Below, in pieces: positions 44,833 to 56,309 of a stretch of DNA of 64,000 nucleotides; positions within the stretch are counted from its first letter, which is position 1, and each line of letters starts with the position of its first letter. Under the pieces are notes generated by a model. That model worked only from the letters and a program-made list of their open reading frames with translations. It made no database searches and had not been told where the DNA came from. Made by a program: the position numbers and the translations under genes. This DNA is from Fulvia fulva. Lineage: Eukaryota; Ascomycota; Dothideomycetes; Mycosphaerellales; Mycosphaerellaceae. The DNA lies in contig NC_063013.1 of NCBI RefSeq assembly GCF_020509005.1, positions 2,046,001 through 2,110,000 on the forward strand. The letters run 5' to 3'.

Positions 44833-46383
44833 ATGACAAGAGCAGAGCGAGAGTTACGAGCGCGGGGTACAGTACACAGAGCAATACCAGAGATACTACG
44901 ATCAAGTCCACGAGCGAAACATGGCATATCGCAAGCAGACCTCATTGTCGATCCGCAACCGGGGATCAAGACACCTACTGGTCCTGCTGCTTCAGCCTTC
45001 CGCGACGACCTTGCGATTCGCGTGATCGGTAGAGACACTCTGCAAGTAGCTGCACATCTTTCGGAACGACCGTATGCATCGAAACGAACGACGGATGGCC
45101 GCAAAGCGTCAGACGAGCGTCCAAATGTCACCATACACAACATGGCCTCGCTGACTCGACCCGGTGGAGCGTTCATAACCGGAGGAAACAGCCAAGAAGA
45201 GTTCCTTTGTGCCCGTACGACCTTGTATGCCTCATTGTTTGACGACTTTTACGCACTGCCCGATATAGGCGGCATATTCACACCCGACGTTCTGGTGTTT
45301 CGAGATTTTGATGGAATGGAACTCCCGAAACGTTCCAGGTACTTCATCAATGTCATTTCTGCGGGTGTTTCACGGCATCCGGAGAATCGAGGTCGGTACG
45401 ATGGGCGGGAAGAGAGTTGTTCGTGTGGCGTGAGTTATTGCGACCGGGATCGTGACATCATGACCCGGAAAATGAAAGCCGTGTTGCGAATCGCGCAGTC
45501 AAATGGTACAAGGCAACTCGTTCTGGGTGCCTGGGGATGTGGTGGTCTGAAGCATCCAGTGAAGGAAGTCGCGAAGTTATGGCGAAAAGTGATTGCGGGA
45601 AGTCCACGGCAGAGGCGGCCAAACGCAGAGCAATGGGACGGCATCGATGAGGTGATATTCGCGATCCCGGATCCAACTCATGCGAGAGAATTCCGTCATG
45701 TCTTTGACGATATCCTCGCCGACGACTTCGTCGCAACTTCTGGCTCTTCGACCGGTGGCGGCGTGGAAGCAGATGACGCCGAGATCCAGCGTCTGATCGG
45801 GACCGCAAGCTCGTTGGAGTTGCAGATCGAGACCGCGCAGAGCTCTTTCTTGAAGGGCAGGTTCAAAGACGAGCTTCGAGAAGTGAACCACCAAATAGCT
45901 CTAGGCCGAGCTGCGAAAGCTGCCAAAGAAGATGATGTGACGACCGAAGAGGACGAGGACCTTGAGGACGACTATGTTGTTACTGGATTTCCCGGGTCGG
46001 ATGGTGAAGACAACAGCTTTTACCGCGTCGGTGGCACCGAGTCGGACTCAGATTCAGAAGGCGCCGGCTCCGAGGTGTATGAGTTCCGCTTTGGTGGGCC
46101 CACGGGTGATTCGCAGACGTCCCAAGATGAGCTCGATGAGCTCGAAGAGGGCATTGGGTGGGGTGGCTATTCATCTTCGCCAAAGTTCAACGCACAGACA
46201 GGATGGTTCCAAGGAAGCATCGATCAGCTGAGTGCCCACGTTCTCGGCGGCAACAAGATGGGCAGCGCGAGTCCGAGAAGCCCAGTACTCGCAGGGCTCG
46301 ACTCGGATGCCCCGAAGACTGACGTTGCTGTGGATGGCTTCCTGGCGAGGTTTCGGCGAAGTGATGTCGACGATCAGAGCTGA
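44833..46383 (+). CDS. Microbial-type poly(ADP-ribose) glycohydrolase-like protein (TIGR02452/macrodomain-related)
   Basis: Single exon, 516 residues from the first ATG (MTRAERELRARG). The N-terminal ~260 residues match the microbial-type PARG family: the conserved MASLTRPGGAFITGGNSQEE at 104-123 (signature GGG-x6-8-QEE, with the two catalytic-type Glu at 122-123), FLCARTTLY, the FINVISAGVSRHPENR block near 171-186, and VLGAWGCGGLKHP at 230-242. The third glycine of the signature is Ala here (PGGA). Known family members remove poly(ADP-ribose) chains. The remaining ~250 residues are an acidic, low-complexity tail (TTEEDEDLEDDY..) after a predicted helical segment at 316-358, and are not part of the catalytic fold. 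The frame is open upstream to a GTG at 44692, but there is no ATG. Confidence 0.85.
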   Translation: MTRAERELRARGTVHRAIPEILRSSPRAKHGISQADLIVDPQPGIKTPTGPAASAFRDDLAIRVIGRDTLQVAAHLSERPYASKRTTDGRKASDERPNVTIHNMASLTRPGGAFITGGNSQEEFLCARTTLYASLFDDFYALPDIGGIFTPDVLVFRDFDGMELPKRSRYFINVISAGVSRHPENRGRYDGREESCSCGVSYCDRDRDIMTRKMKAVLRIAQSNGTRQLVLGAWGCGGLKHPVKEVAKLWRKVIAGSPRQRRPNAEQWDGIDEVIFAIPDPTHAREFRHVFDDILADDFVATSGSSTGGGVEADDAEIQRLIGTASSLELQIETAQSSFLKGRFKDELREVNHQIALGRAAKAAKEDDVTTEEDEDLEDDYVVTGFPGSDGEDNSFYRVGGTESDSDSEGAGSEVYEFRFGGPTGDSQTSQDELDELEEGIGWGGYSSSPKFNAQTGWFQGSIDQLSAHVLGGNKMGSASPRSPVLAGLDSDAPKTDVAVDGFLARFRRSDVDDQS

Positions 46384-47664
46384 GGAGTATTTCGTCTGTA
46401 TTTTATTCATGGCGTTTCGGTTTGGTGACCAGCTTGAGACAGCGGGCTTAGGTCAGACCTTGATATTGGCATCAGAAGCGGTGCGCTCACGAGCGACAAG
46501 AGATATGGCATGGTTTTTCGGTCCATTTCGTTAGCGGGACCAGGCATTTGTGGCGTTCTATGGCATGAAAATCTGCTCGGGAAGATGATCTAGTGATCTA
46601 GTGATGTTAGGTATGAACAATGTTCACCAAGCGTATGGTGCTCCAATATCCAGTGGACTGTCACATCAGGGTGCTTTGCACGTCTCAGCTCATGGTCAGG
46701 CCACTGCCTCAACGTTGGAGCCCAGGGATATGAGTGTCTGAGTGATGGAGGTCGCCATTCTGGGCAGAGTCCCAAGAGTGAGTGCTTCGTAGGCACGCTG
46801 TTCTGCAGTCGGACATAGAGAACTCTTAAACCCCCGAATATAAATCAACGAGATGGGCGACGGCTGAGAGTAGACTGAGACGACCGGGCGGAGGTGTGAT
46901 AAATAAAGCTCTGTCCCAAAGCGAAAACGACGAAGTGTTGAGATCGGCATGCAAGCTCAACCGACGGCCCGCGATGGCAGGGGCAGTCTTGCTGCGTGAC
47001 ATCTTCGTGCTAGGACGTGACACACACGCAATGGTGGACGGGAATCTGGCGATGTCCATACGCGCACCGTGTTCTACTCCGTCGTGGAAAAGCGTGGCTA
47101 AGTTGGGAGGAAGTCTAACAATTGCCTGGCTGTCCTGAGCTTCATCTGTACACTACAGTACGGCGGCATAAGACTGGCAGTCGCGCGGAGTACCGAGTAA
47201 GGTATATACTCATGCTGGTAATGCGAACCATCGACAACCACCTTGGCTCAATGGTATGCTATTGATCAGCGTCTGGCGAACGTTGCGTGGTCGTATGCTG
47301 TGTACGAGTCCGGGAGCAGCAGTCTGTTCTGGCCGATGCACCCGGAAGCACTGTTGGACTGAGGATGGCTTTTCCTTTTTAGCAACTTTCCGTCATGAAA
47401 GCATTTGCCGATGGGGAGCGTCTCTGCAAGCGACAAAAAGTCATCCTTTACTGGGATGACAGAGTGTCCAAGTGATGGTTGTATACAAGAGATAAGCATT
47501 CTAACTCTTCAGGACGACCGGGTATATGATAGCTTCCTGCTTTCATCACGCCATGTTCCTCCTCTGCGTCGCTTAGCAATGGTCCTCCATCATCCAATAC
47601 TGACCCCGTTCTGCGACGCTTCAGCTTCCTTCTACCAGCCAGCGGTCATGTCACCGGTCATGGC
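46384..47664. other. Intergenic, no supported gene
   Basis: 1.28 kb between the PARG-like gene (+) and the carrier gene (-), a convergent arrangement holding both 3' ends. Short overlapping frames only; no tRNA-like cloverleaf or repeat was recognised. Confidence 0.5.
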
Positions 47665-48783
47665 TTATGCCTTGAGCGCAGCCTTTCTGCGGGCCTTGAC
47701 AGTAATGTCATATAGAGCATCCTTGAAAGCGAACAAGAATGCGGCCGTGATCACGGATTGCGTGACCTTTGGCCCAATGCCTGCACCTCATCGTTAGTAC
47801 CACCATCGTAACCACGCAATCAACATGCCCTGACTTACCGCCATAAAGACCACCAATACCCTCCTCGTTATAGATCTTTTTCAAAGTGGCGGTCATGCCC
47901 AACTTTGGCGCGTTGCTCTGGGCGACATGTGCCCGCGACTTCACGGTGATGTATGGGTATGTAATGCTGGTAGCAGCGAGCTTTCCCAACGCACCCAGCA
48001 CAAAGCTGTCGGTCGGTCCGACCTTCCTCCTCTTTCCCACATACTGCTTCAACTGTTCGAAGATGGTGTACTGGAGGATTGGGTTGATCACCAAGACCAA
48101 CGCTGGCAGAACACCAGCAAAAAGACGGAAGAAGCCGTCCTCACGGAGAATCTTGAGGAGGGTAGAAATGGTGCCTGGGCGGGCAGCCTTCTTCTGCTTC
48201 TCGGTTGTTGGAAGATCATCGTCGGCCTCGTTCTCGCGGGCGGTCATGCGGGTGTTGATGACCCAGATTGGGTTGGTGAGCATGACAGTAGCAGAGCCCG
48301 CGAGGGCGCCTGCTGCCATGGACTCGAGGGTCGAGAGCTGCTTCTTGCCGGTGGAGCGCTGGAAGAAGGAGCGGGAGAACTCGTACCAGTAGTAGTAGAC
48401 AAAGTTCGTGACTGTAATGCCAAAGAGGGCACTGTCGAGACCAGCGTACAGTCCTGCAATCCCTTCGCGGTCCACGATACGCCTAGCTGCGGAGAGTGTA
48501 CCGGTGTTGGCCTTCTTCTTCTCGACTTGTGCTCGGGTGGAAAGCGTGATTAACGGGTATCTGCATGTCTCAGTCTTGGGCGCCTCTAATGCACATATCC
48601 AACTAACGTCAATGCCATGGACAGCAGACCTCCTCCTGCACCGGCCAACGCATGAGCAACATTGTCGCTTTGCTGCTCAGCAGTGGATTGCGCGCCTACA
48701 CTCGGCGGCTGCTGCGAGTTGGTGGGCGGGTTCTCAGTGTACTCCTTCGCGTATGGGTCGGTGGATCGCGCTTTGGCAGACAT
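47665..48783 (-). CDS. Peroxisomal adenine nucleotide carrier (PMP47/ANT1 type, SLC25 family)
   Basis: Three exons (48783-48608, 48560-47839, 47780-47665), 337 residues. Introns of 47 and 58 bp restore the first and third carrier repeats. The three repeats show the PMP47-type variants of the P-x-[DE]-x-x-[KR] signature: YPLITLSTRAQVEKK, NPIWVINTRM and YPYITVKSRAHV. Each is followed by an EG/DG-type matrix-side block (REGIAGLYAGL, EDGFFRLFAGV, EEGIGGLYGG). PMP47/Ant1 proteins exchange ATP for AMP across the peroxisomal membrane, needed for activation of medium-chain fatty acids. The N-terminal ~40 residues are polar, rich in Ser, Gln and Asn. A polar insertion at the loop after repeat 2 (NEADDDLPTTEKQKK) is usual for the family. 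Confidence 0.92.
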
Positions 48784-49354
48784 GATGCAGGTGGCCGTTC
48801 AGTCTGTTTACTGTTGTGTTCTGCTGTCTTTCGTCGACTGTGACCTGGGGAAGAGTGCGGAGACAAGACAAGGAGCGGGAGCGAGAGCAAGGAGACGACG
48901 GCAACACATGTAAGAAGTAGTTCTACATGTACCTCGAGCGATCAAGCTCTCAACAGCGCAGAACATGCGGAAGTACATCATCATCATCACCATCATCATC
49001 ACCTCGGCTCAACTCGGCCACTGCCACGCCTGCTGTATGGCCCAAAGTCGTGCTCACGATTCCCGGTAGCGATGCCATGACTTGTTTGCATTTTACTGCT
49101 ATTAGTCTGTATTCGCAGCCTGGTCCCTTCCGCTTTCACGCTTTGGCCTCCATCTCACTTCCTAAATTAACCATCATTCCACACAAGATTGATCATATAT
49201 CGAGCTAACACGGGGAGACGTCATCTCGCGCATGTCTCTCGTTGCATAATCTGTGACCACAGTGCAGGGCACTTCACCTAGAAGGGCTGGTTCCCGTCCT
49301 CTGCTCGGCCTGTGGGCACGAGCTGACTCGAAACGGTGCGATTGAGCCGGAAAC
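48784..49354. promoter_or_regulatory. Shared upstream region of the carrier and ABP2 genes
   Basis: 571 bp between divergent start codons. It contains a (CAT/CAC)n tract at 48976-49003. No TATA box is evident. Promoter function is inferred from arrangement. Confidence 0.45.
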
Positions 49355-51625
49355 ATGTATCGACAACAGCATGGCGGCGCAGGCGCTGATCAGCAGTATC
49401 ATGGTACGGCCATTGGCCACTTTGCGTCGCCTGTCTTTGGAATCGACCCAGCATTGCACGACAGTCAACACCTTCTACAGCCGACCTCAAATGCTACGCC
49501 AACGCGACAGTCACCACATCGAAGGATCTCCTCCAATGAAGGCTTGATGCAGCCTCCAAACACGTCCTCTCCGCGCAACAGTCCAGCTCCTAATTACAAG
49601 CCACGAGATAGGGCCCGACCTCCCAGGCATGTCACTGCAGAGACTATTACCGATACATTCGTGAACTTCATACTGTATTGCAATCCCAACTTTCCACTTG
49701 ATGTCGACACTTCAGCCCTCAGAACCAATTTCCAGAGTCCACCAAAGAGCGACAGCAAGGACTTCGACACGTTTCGCCTATTTGAGCTGGTCAAGAAGCT
49801 TGACGCCAAAGAGATCAAGACCTGGGGTCAGCTTGCACTAGACCTTGGTGTTGAAGCTCCAGACATCGCAAAAGGTCAGTCTACCCAAAAGGTGCAGCAG
49901 TACAGTGTACGTCTGAAGCGATGGATGCGAGCAACGCATATCGATGCGTTCTTCGAGTACCTCCTGGGCAAGCAGCACTCTTACTTCAATGAGATTCCCC
50001 ACCCGAGCGATCCTTATCCTACGACGGGCAGAGATGGGGTCATGGCGGAAGAGGATCTCGCAATCAGAGCACTTGACCCTTCGTTCAGACCAAAGCGAGG
50101 CAGACGACGAAACTCTGAGACGGAGCAAGACGAGGCGGCAGATACCGATCAACCTCACAAGCAGCCACGGCTCAACGATAATACATCATCCTTCTCTGCT
50201 GTGCCCAACTCTGCAGTGCCTATGAGCGCACACCCGGACAGTTTCAACGACCCATGGGCAGTAGCTTCGGCAGTAACACCTCAAAGCTTTGCTCCATGGT
50301 CTGGCCGCCTCTCTGCGTCTGCAGTATCAGCAACGTCGAATCTAAGATGGCAGCTCAGCCAGAGCCAGAACCCAAGCACGCCACATCCAATGAGCGCAGT
50401 GCCTGGCTCAATGTCGGCGCGTATTGATGCAGCATTTGACGGCAAACCCAAATCCGCAGTCACGCCTTCCTCACGAAGACGGAGACGGCATGGTCCAGCA
50501 GTGTCTAGTGCTTGGCCATCCAACAACACGCCTGGTGCGAAGCCACGAGGTCGTCCTCCAGCGAACCGCAATGTGCAAGATGGCCCATTCGGCACTTTCC
50601 CAGCTGATCCTACGAATGACAAGTCGAAAGGTCATGTGCAGGAGCCAAAGTCTGCAGTAGAGCTTCCGACGCCACAAACAGTACCACCGACATACACGAT
50701 GCCAGAAGGACGACCAGGAAGACTCTCGCTCCAGGTACCACCACACCAAGGTGGACCCGTGCGGCTCGCCACACCTCCAGCGTTGCAAGTCAATGGCGAA
50801 CATCAAGATCTCGAAACAAGAAGTGACTCGGATGATCCTTCGCGAGCGTCAATGATGATGGTGCCGGCAGTGCAGGGCTCACATGTTGGCGTCACGATCG
50901 TTCCGGATGATGCACCACCTAGCTTCTCTTTCGAGGCTCTGAAGCGAGTGGTAGCGAGCGATCTCCTTCGAGCGACTATGCTTGGGCGGCGGCAGCGTCT
51001 CACAGGTGATGAGGCCAAACGGCTTGCAGATGCTGTACTCGACCGATTAGCGGTACCTCGGTCAGAGTCGGGTCCAGCTCTCGATGATCTTGCTCGCCTC
51101 ACAGCAGCCTCTTGGCTCGGAGTAGGTGATCAATATGGCGTACCTCTGGGACCTTCTGCAGGACATGGCAAGCGTATCCAGGTAACTCGCTTTCGCACGG
51201 ATGCCGCCGGCTACGAGGAAATCACCTATGATGAGGATGAAGAAGGCGTCCGAGAACTTTTTGATCTCTCGTGGCACGTCAGCCAAGGCGGCTGCATGGG
51301 CACCTTTGAGATGAAAGGTCTTTCAATTGCTGGGCCGCCGGCACCAGAGCCAGAGACTACCCATGATATGATCTTGAGGAAAGGCCTAGAAGCTTTGCGG
51401 AGAATGGACTCCAAAGACCTCCGGAATGTCGAGACTGAGAACTGGCTGGAGAAGAATATGCTGGATGTCGCGAGGTCTGTCGTGCAAGGATCGACTGGCA
51501 ATGATGACAATGTCGATTGGAAGGCGAAGTATAGAGCTATGGAGTTTGGCGCGAATGTCGCCAAGGGCGAAGTGAAAAGAGTGCGGCAGAGGATGCTGGA
51601 AAAGGTGTTGGATGCGCTCCTATGA
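49355..51625 (+). CDS. ARS-binding protein 2-like DNA-binding protein
   Basis: A 756-residue single-exon protein. The domain at about 88-215 (HVTAETITDTFVNFILYCNP, then WGQLALDLGVEAPD and the basic VRLKRWMRATHIDAFFEYLLG helix) is the fungal ARS-binding protein 2 (Abp2) domain, first known from a fission yeast protein that binds AT-rich replication origins. Further DNA-contact candidates are basic clusters at about 248-254 (KRGRRR) and in the SRRRRRHG stretch, and an AT-hook core (KPRGRPP) near 394-400. The middle is proline/serine-rich and disordered. The C-terminal part (530-756) is more ordered, ending in a helical region with Glu/Lys pairs. In filamentous ascomycetes it is uncharacterised; a role at origins is inference. 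Confidence 0.85.
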   Translation: MYRQQHGGAGADQQYHGTAIGHFASPVFGIDPALHDSQHLLQPTSNATPTRQSPHRRISSNEGLMQPPNTSSPRNSPAPNYKPRDRARPPRHVTAETITDTFVNFILYCNPNFPLDVDTSALRTNFQSPPKSDSKDFDTFRLFELVKKLDAKEIKTWGQLALDLGVEAPDIAKGQSTQKVQQYSVRLKRWMRATHIDAFFEYLLGKQHSYFNEIPHPSDPYPTTGRDGVMAEEDLAIRALDPSFRPKRGRRRNSETEQDEAADTDQPHKQPRLNDNTSSFSAVPNSAVPMSAHPDSFNDPWAVASAVTPQSFAPWSGRLSASAVSATSNLRWQLSQSQNPSTPHPMSAVPGSMSARIDAAFDGKPKSAVTPSSRRRRRHGPAVSSAWPSNNTPGAKPRGRPPANRNVQDGPFGTFPADPTNDKSKGHVQEPKSAVELPTPQTVPPTYTMPEGRPGRLSLQVPPHQGGPVRLATPPALQVNGEHQDLETRSDSDDPSRASMMMVPAVQGSHVGVTIVPDDAPPSFSFEALKRVVASDLLRATMLGRRQRLTGDEAKRLADAVLDRLAVPRSESGPALDDLARLTAASWLGVGDQYGVPLGPSAGHGKRIQVTRFRTDAAGYEEITYDEDEEGVRELFDLSWHVSQGGCMGTFEMKGLSIAGPPAPEPETTHDMILRKGLEALRRMDSKDLRNVETENWLEKNMLDVARSVVQGSTGNDDNVDWKAKYRAMEFGANVAKGEVKRVRQRMLEKVLDALL

Positions 51626-51662
51626 GCTCTTCTTGCCACAAGCGACATGCCGAGCATATCTC

Positions 51663-53468
51663 TCAGCTCATGAAGGTTGCCAGCACACAATCCGGGAAGG
51701 CCGCCTCGAGCTCATCTTGGCTCCATCGCACAGGCTTGCTCGGCAGCTCGCCGTAAACGCGGCTGTTTCTATACTGGTAGCGTACGCCCGGCGTAAGATA
51801 TGCCAGCTCGCTGTTACAGACGTAGGACCACGTTTCGGCGCCGAAGTACACGATCGGAAAATCCTCGATTCCACGAGCCTTCATTCTCTGGAAAAGACTC
51901 GCCACGAAGTTTTCCATAGCCGGGAAGAATCTTGCCACGTTCTGTGCCACTTCATCTTTGACGAAAGTGCCATGGTACTCGGGCCAATTATAGATCCTGA
52001 GCAGCTGGAGGTTTGGCAACATTAGGAGCTGGAGGAGTGTGTCATCGAATCGCTCCATCTCTTCTGGGTCCGAGGCGTTGGTAGTGATGTTCGGGAGCAT
52101 CAGCCCAAGCGCTTCCATCCGTGGACAATTTCCTGCGAACCTGGCGGCCGGAGTGATGAGAGCCCGGATGCCGCCGTTGTCAGTACCGAAGGACCCCTCT
52201 TGCCCTACGAGAGCAAATTCTTCGAGTGTCTTCCTGTGCCCGTGCAAGCAGCTCGTGTCGAAATCATGGATAGTGTAAGTGGCACCTATGCGCAATCTAC
52301 GGCCACGTTAGTCACGTTCTCTCAGTAATAGAGCTGCCGGTCTTACCTTTGTAGACCTTCAAAGCTCGTGAAAAAGTCGAAGAGCACCTGGCCGTCCACT
52401 CCGCTCGCCCTGAGCTGGAAGTCAGTCAGGGCGTAGGGCCCGAACTTGAAGCTCTTCGTCAGGCTTCTGAGCAAGTTCTCATTACCATCGCAGTCGTCCA
52501 TGTCAAGCCTTGCCAAGTACGAGAAGTCGATAGCTGTTGTGAGATACTGGGCTCTGGTCAGTATATGCTTTGAGGGCCAATCGGGTGGGCTGTGACTGAC
52601 CTGCGTTGATGCCATTAAGGGAAGATTATCGAGGTCGAGATATCCCAGGCATAGCTGTACCTGCGGCTCATCATCCTCTCCTTGGGGGAAAAGCGTAGAC
52701 AACAGTACTCCCTCCTACTCAACAGAGTCTTGCAGTATCTCATTGGTGTCGCCATCTTTCGCCTCCTTGGTCGCTATACTGAGTTATTCGAGCTCGGAGC
52801 ACCGCTGTAACATATACCAATATGCGTGCAGATCGTCTTTGCTGCCAATGACTTCCGGAATGGCTAGACTATGCAACGTTGACCATAGAGCATCGCCGAA
52901 GTAGCCAGAAGACAAGAGTGGGACGCAGTTGAACGTGACAGGTCCTAGCACCAACTCCGCCAGCTTCTGCTGCTGTGTGAGGAGGAGACTGAACATGCTC
53001 TCGTCCACGGGGACATTCGAAACTGCACTACTAGCCGTTAGTCTGGTGTGGCATCAGCATCAGCAAGCCACATCCCACTTACAATGACAAGAGGGTATTC
53101 CTAGGCAGAAGAGCAAGTAAGCGCATAATGAATCGCGACCCTTCCACTGCATCCTGTTCCTCATCCCCCACGCAGAGAGTGAGTGCTTTAATGGCCGAGA
53201 GACCCCGATTTTGCGGAGATAGCAAGCCCTTGCCCGGTTGAAGCGGCCATCCAGGGTGCGCTCCGTAATGGTCACGGCGCGGTACAGAGCTGGTATTGCG
53301 ACTTGAGGTCAGACAAAGGCTCTGGTAATCTTGCCTAGGTATTGCGAGAGAGACGATCTCGGTAAGCAGCTCTGGCGGCCGAGGTTGTGCTCGACATTGT
53401 GCGGGAGATGTTTGCAGGTGCGACTGAGCCGGCCGAATATGCGTTGGTCGAGTGTTCGGTAGTGGCAC
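51663..53468 (-). pseudogene. F-box/LRR-like gene copy with two in-frame stops and frameshifts
   Basis: A tandem paralogue of the gene at 53976-55629. Aligned pieces share QQQKLAELVLG / QQQKLQDFELG, EGVLLSTLF / DGVLLPTLF, CLHGHRKTLEEFAL / CLDGHKATLRKFAL and LRIYNWPE. Plausible GT-AG introns lie near 53083-53035, 52602-52550 and 52342-52296. Damage: in-frame TAA at 52784-52786 and TAG at 52715-52717, 23 codons apart inside an otherwise alignable stretch. In the N-terminal exon, homology moves to another frame (..IPALYRAVTITERTL..) and back between about 53300 and 53215. The 3' exon (51663-52295) is fully open, so decay is recent or a downstream piece is still used. Function of the intact paralogue is unknown. 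Confidence 0.75.
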
Positions 53469-53975
53469 AAGATCTGTAAAGGATCTGACGTTGATAATTT
53501 TTTGTGTGTTAGGAGGAGGAAGGTGTGGTTCTGTGAAGGTTGTCCTCGGCTAGAGCGCTAAGAAACTCAAAACTTGACACCGTCTGTGCACATTCACATG
53601 CATGCATCATAAGTAGGTGGTTCACTGCGACTCAGCCCTTACGCGAGTGGCATTTTGATCCATGAGATGTACGTGAAGTATGTCAACATCTCATGCGCAC
53701 GAGGAGACGTTTCTGCCGTTCCGGACCTCCAGTGTTGTTCCATTTCTTTACCAAGATTCTACTCGCTGCTTTATGGTCTATGTCACTCTGACACCGACTA
53801 TTGCCACTCCCTAAGCCGTCTTCCAAGGTAGACTCTCAAATGCCAAGCTCCCAGAGCCGGTTAGTCCACAAGCTTCAACGCCTTATGACTGCTAGCAAAT
53901 CGACCCAAGTCTTCTAGGCTGCGTGAGTGTATCATCCCTACTGGCCTTCTCCAATCATCATGGCGTGACCTTGTG
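53469..53975. other. Intergenic between tandem F-box/LRR-like copies
   Basis: About 500 bp. No gene or repeat was recognised. Confidence 0.5.
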
Positions 53976-55629
53976 CTATGGCCGAACTTTCCAAATGCCA
54001 TCGTCAGGTGCATCGTGCATATACAGAGTCTCGTGGACGAACAGCATTTCCCCAAACACGTTCTCATCCTGTCTCACTCGGTAGTGGATTGATGGCAGCT
54101 TCTCATGCAAATGCCCGTCACAAATCGAGGATCCTGCCATACTTCCAAAGCCGATGAGTGGGATGTCGCGATGCCTCAGCTGCAACCTGTAGAGATCCAG
54201 GAGGTCATGAAGAAAGGTTGCAAGCTGCTCGAAACCAGTGCGGATGTTTTGCTCGTTCAATTCCACGTCTGTCTGCTCATCGTCTGCGGAGTCGACTAAT
54301 ACATCGGGTGGGAGCTCCGGCCAGTTGTAGATGCGCAGCGACTTAATGTTCGGTAGGCATAGGAGGTCAATAAGAGCCTTCCCATATTTGTCGGTGGCTG
54401 GGCTATCGAGGTCGTCGGCCATCTCCACATGGGGAAGCGTTGATGCCACCTGTCTAAGACGATGTCAGTAACTGGAAGCGGACTTGGAATGATTCTACGT
54501 ACTCAAGTACTGGGCACTTCTTCACGAACCGCAGAATAGGGTTGATGAAGCATTGATTGGATAGATCGCAGCTACAGTACTGAGGGAGGGCAAGAGCGAA
54601 CTTCCGCAGCGTAGCTTTGTGGCCGTCCAAGCAGCCGACGTCGAAAGTATCGATTTCTGCGTATGCAACAATGTAAAGCTCTTCCAACTCATCGAATGAC
54701 GCTAGGAAGTTGAAGATATTCTCATCGTCGAGCTTGCTTTGCTCCAGGCGGAAGCTGCGCAAGTTGCACTCCATACCGTTCTCGATCTCGCTCGTCATCC
54801 AATCCAAAAGATTCTCTGTGTCTGAACATTGGACCAAGGACAAATGCTGAATAACTGAGAACTCGATCGACTTGGTCAGAACCTGGCCTGGTCGACAAAG
54901 GGACTGGTCCTGGAGTACCAACTCTTTGAGAAGCAGTTTCGGTGCCGCGCCGTTGGCGATGTTTGGAAACAATGTAGGGAGCAAGACACCGTCCTGGGTA
55001 GAGCTATCATGCAGTCTGTCGGATAAAGCAGCGCTAGTGGCCTCGAAAGTGGTGAGGCTCAGTTTTTGCAGAAGCGGGGCGTGTGATAGTATGTGTCGAT
55101 AGAATCCGAGGTCGTGAGCGTTTGCGACACAACGTGGAACAGTAAGACTCCGCAGGCGGTCCCACACGGCTTCACCAAAGTATGCGGAAGGATATGGGCG
55201 CTTGAGATTCGCCGCTCCGAGCTCGAAGTCCTGCAGCTTCTGCTGCTGCGAGAACAGGCTGCTGAAGGTCTCTTCATCCACATCGACGTTTTCGAGTGCG
55301 GCCGTGGATAAGCTGTCCCTCTGGAGCAGGTTCAAGAGGCGGCACAAGAAGGTGCACGCCTTTCGACCAGATGGTCCAATGTTCTGTATCTTGACGCTTC
55401 TAACGTGCTTGAGACCTGGGTTGCTGCGACTCAACATGCTAGAACCTCCTTCAGCCAGCGACTCCAGAATTCTGCGGGTTACTGGGAAGTTGTGGTAGAG
55501 GTGCGGTGTTGCCACCGCTCGCAAGGTTTGCGACGTAAGGCAGATGGCGCTGAGATCGGACAACTCTCGCACCAGAATCACCACGTTGTCCAGTAGCTCC
55601 GCCGGGAGATCCTCGAGCCCGATCGCCAT
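53976..55629 (-). CDS. F-box/leucine-rich-repeat-like protein
   Basis: Two exons (55629-54499 and 54449-53976), 534 residues; the 49 bp GT-AG intron keeps phase and joins ..VLEY to VASTLP... The N-terminus LEDLPAELLDNVVILV..LSDLSAICLTSQTLRAVATPHLY (4-45) has the form of an F-box: LPxELL, then a C-L-x-S stretch and a terminal LY. The rest contains scattered leucine-rich segments (LLKELVLQDQSL, FSVIQHLSLVQC, FDELEELYIV, LPNIKSLRIYNWPE) consistent with irregular LRRs. F-box proteins recruit substrates to SCF ubiquitin ligases; the substrate is unknown, and SCF membership is inferred from the motif only. It is the intact member of a tandem pair. Confidence 0.75.
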
Positions 55630-56309
55630 GTCGCGCGTACTTGAGAGTATTGCCCTTGATTAAGTGCTTCTGTCAAAGGGCAGGACCGGGGGCGCCGAAA
55701 TGCAAAGTCTTGAGGGTGGGTGTATGCGCCTCGAGCACGCCTAGTTGCGAGATTTCTGGAGCTGCGTCTGTCGGTGTTGTGGTCACAGAGAGAAGCTGAA
55801 ATGAGGGAGATGCGCAGAAGTGTAGTCGTGTGTGACGAAAGTCCAGTATCCGCCGATTTCGATGGGACCGTCTATGCGCATTCATGTGACAGACTGGACT
55901 TGGCCTTCTCGAAGTCTCATTCACTACCTTGCTGAAAACAAGGGTGCTTTGAACTGATGCTATAGAATCTTCACAGCAGGTCACTTTAGTGAGCGGACAG
56001 GCCGTGCGTTTTGATACAGATGCATCGGCAGCTTTCGGGAAAAGCCTGTTGTGCTAGATACCAGCACAGACAACAAAAAGGGGCCTGAGTGGTAAAGTCT
56101 TCTTTTTGCCTTGATCGCTTCTTTATACAGTGGCAAATGCTGCAGCTGGAAAGTTGTAAGATACAAGTTCTCCCTTGCCCCGGATCTGAAGGCCGTTCTA
56201 CAGTTCAACGCAATGAAATGGCTCTTTGACAGAGCATGCGATAACTGCACTCCGACATTCAACTTTACAGCCCCGCCGTCTATGTTCGCTTCGATGAGAG
56301 TGGTGTAGA
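55630..56309. other. Intergenic, no supported gene
   Basis: About 680 bp between the start of the F-box/LRR-like gene and the 3' end of COX5, both on the minus strand. A 103-codon frame (55673-55984) has no recognisable domain and is not called. Confidence 0.5.
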
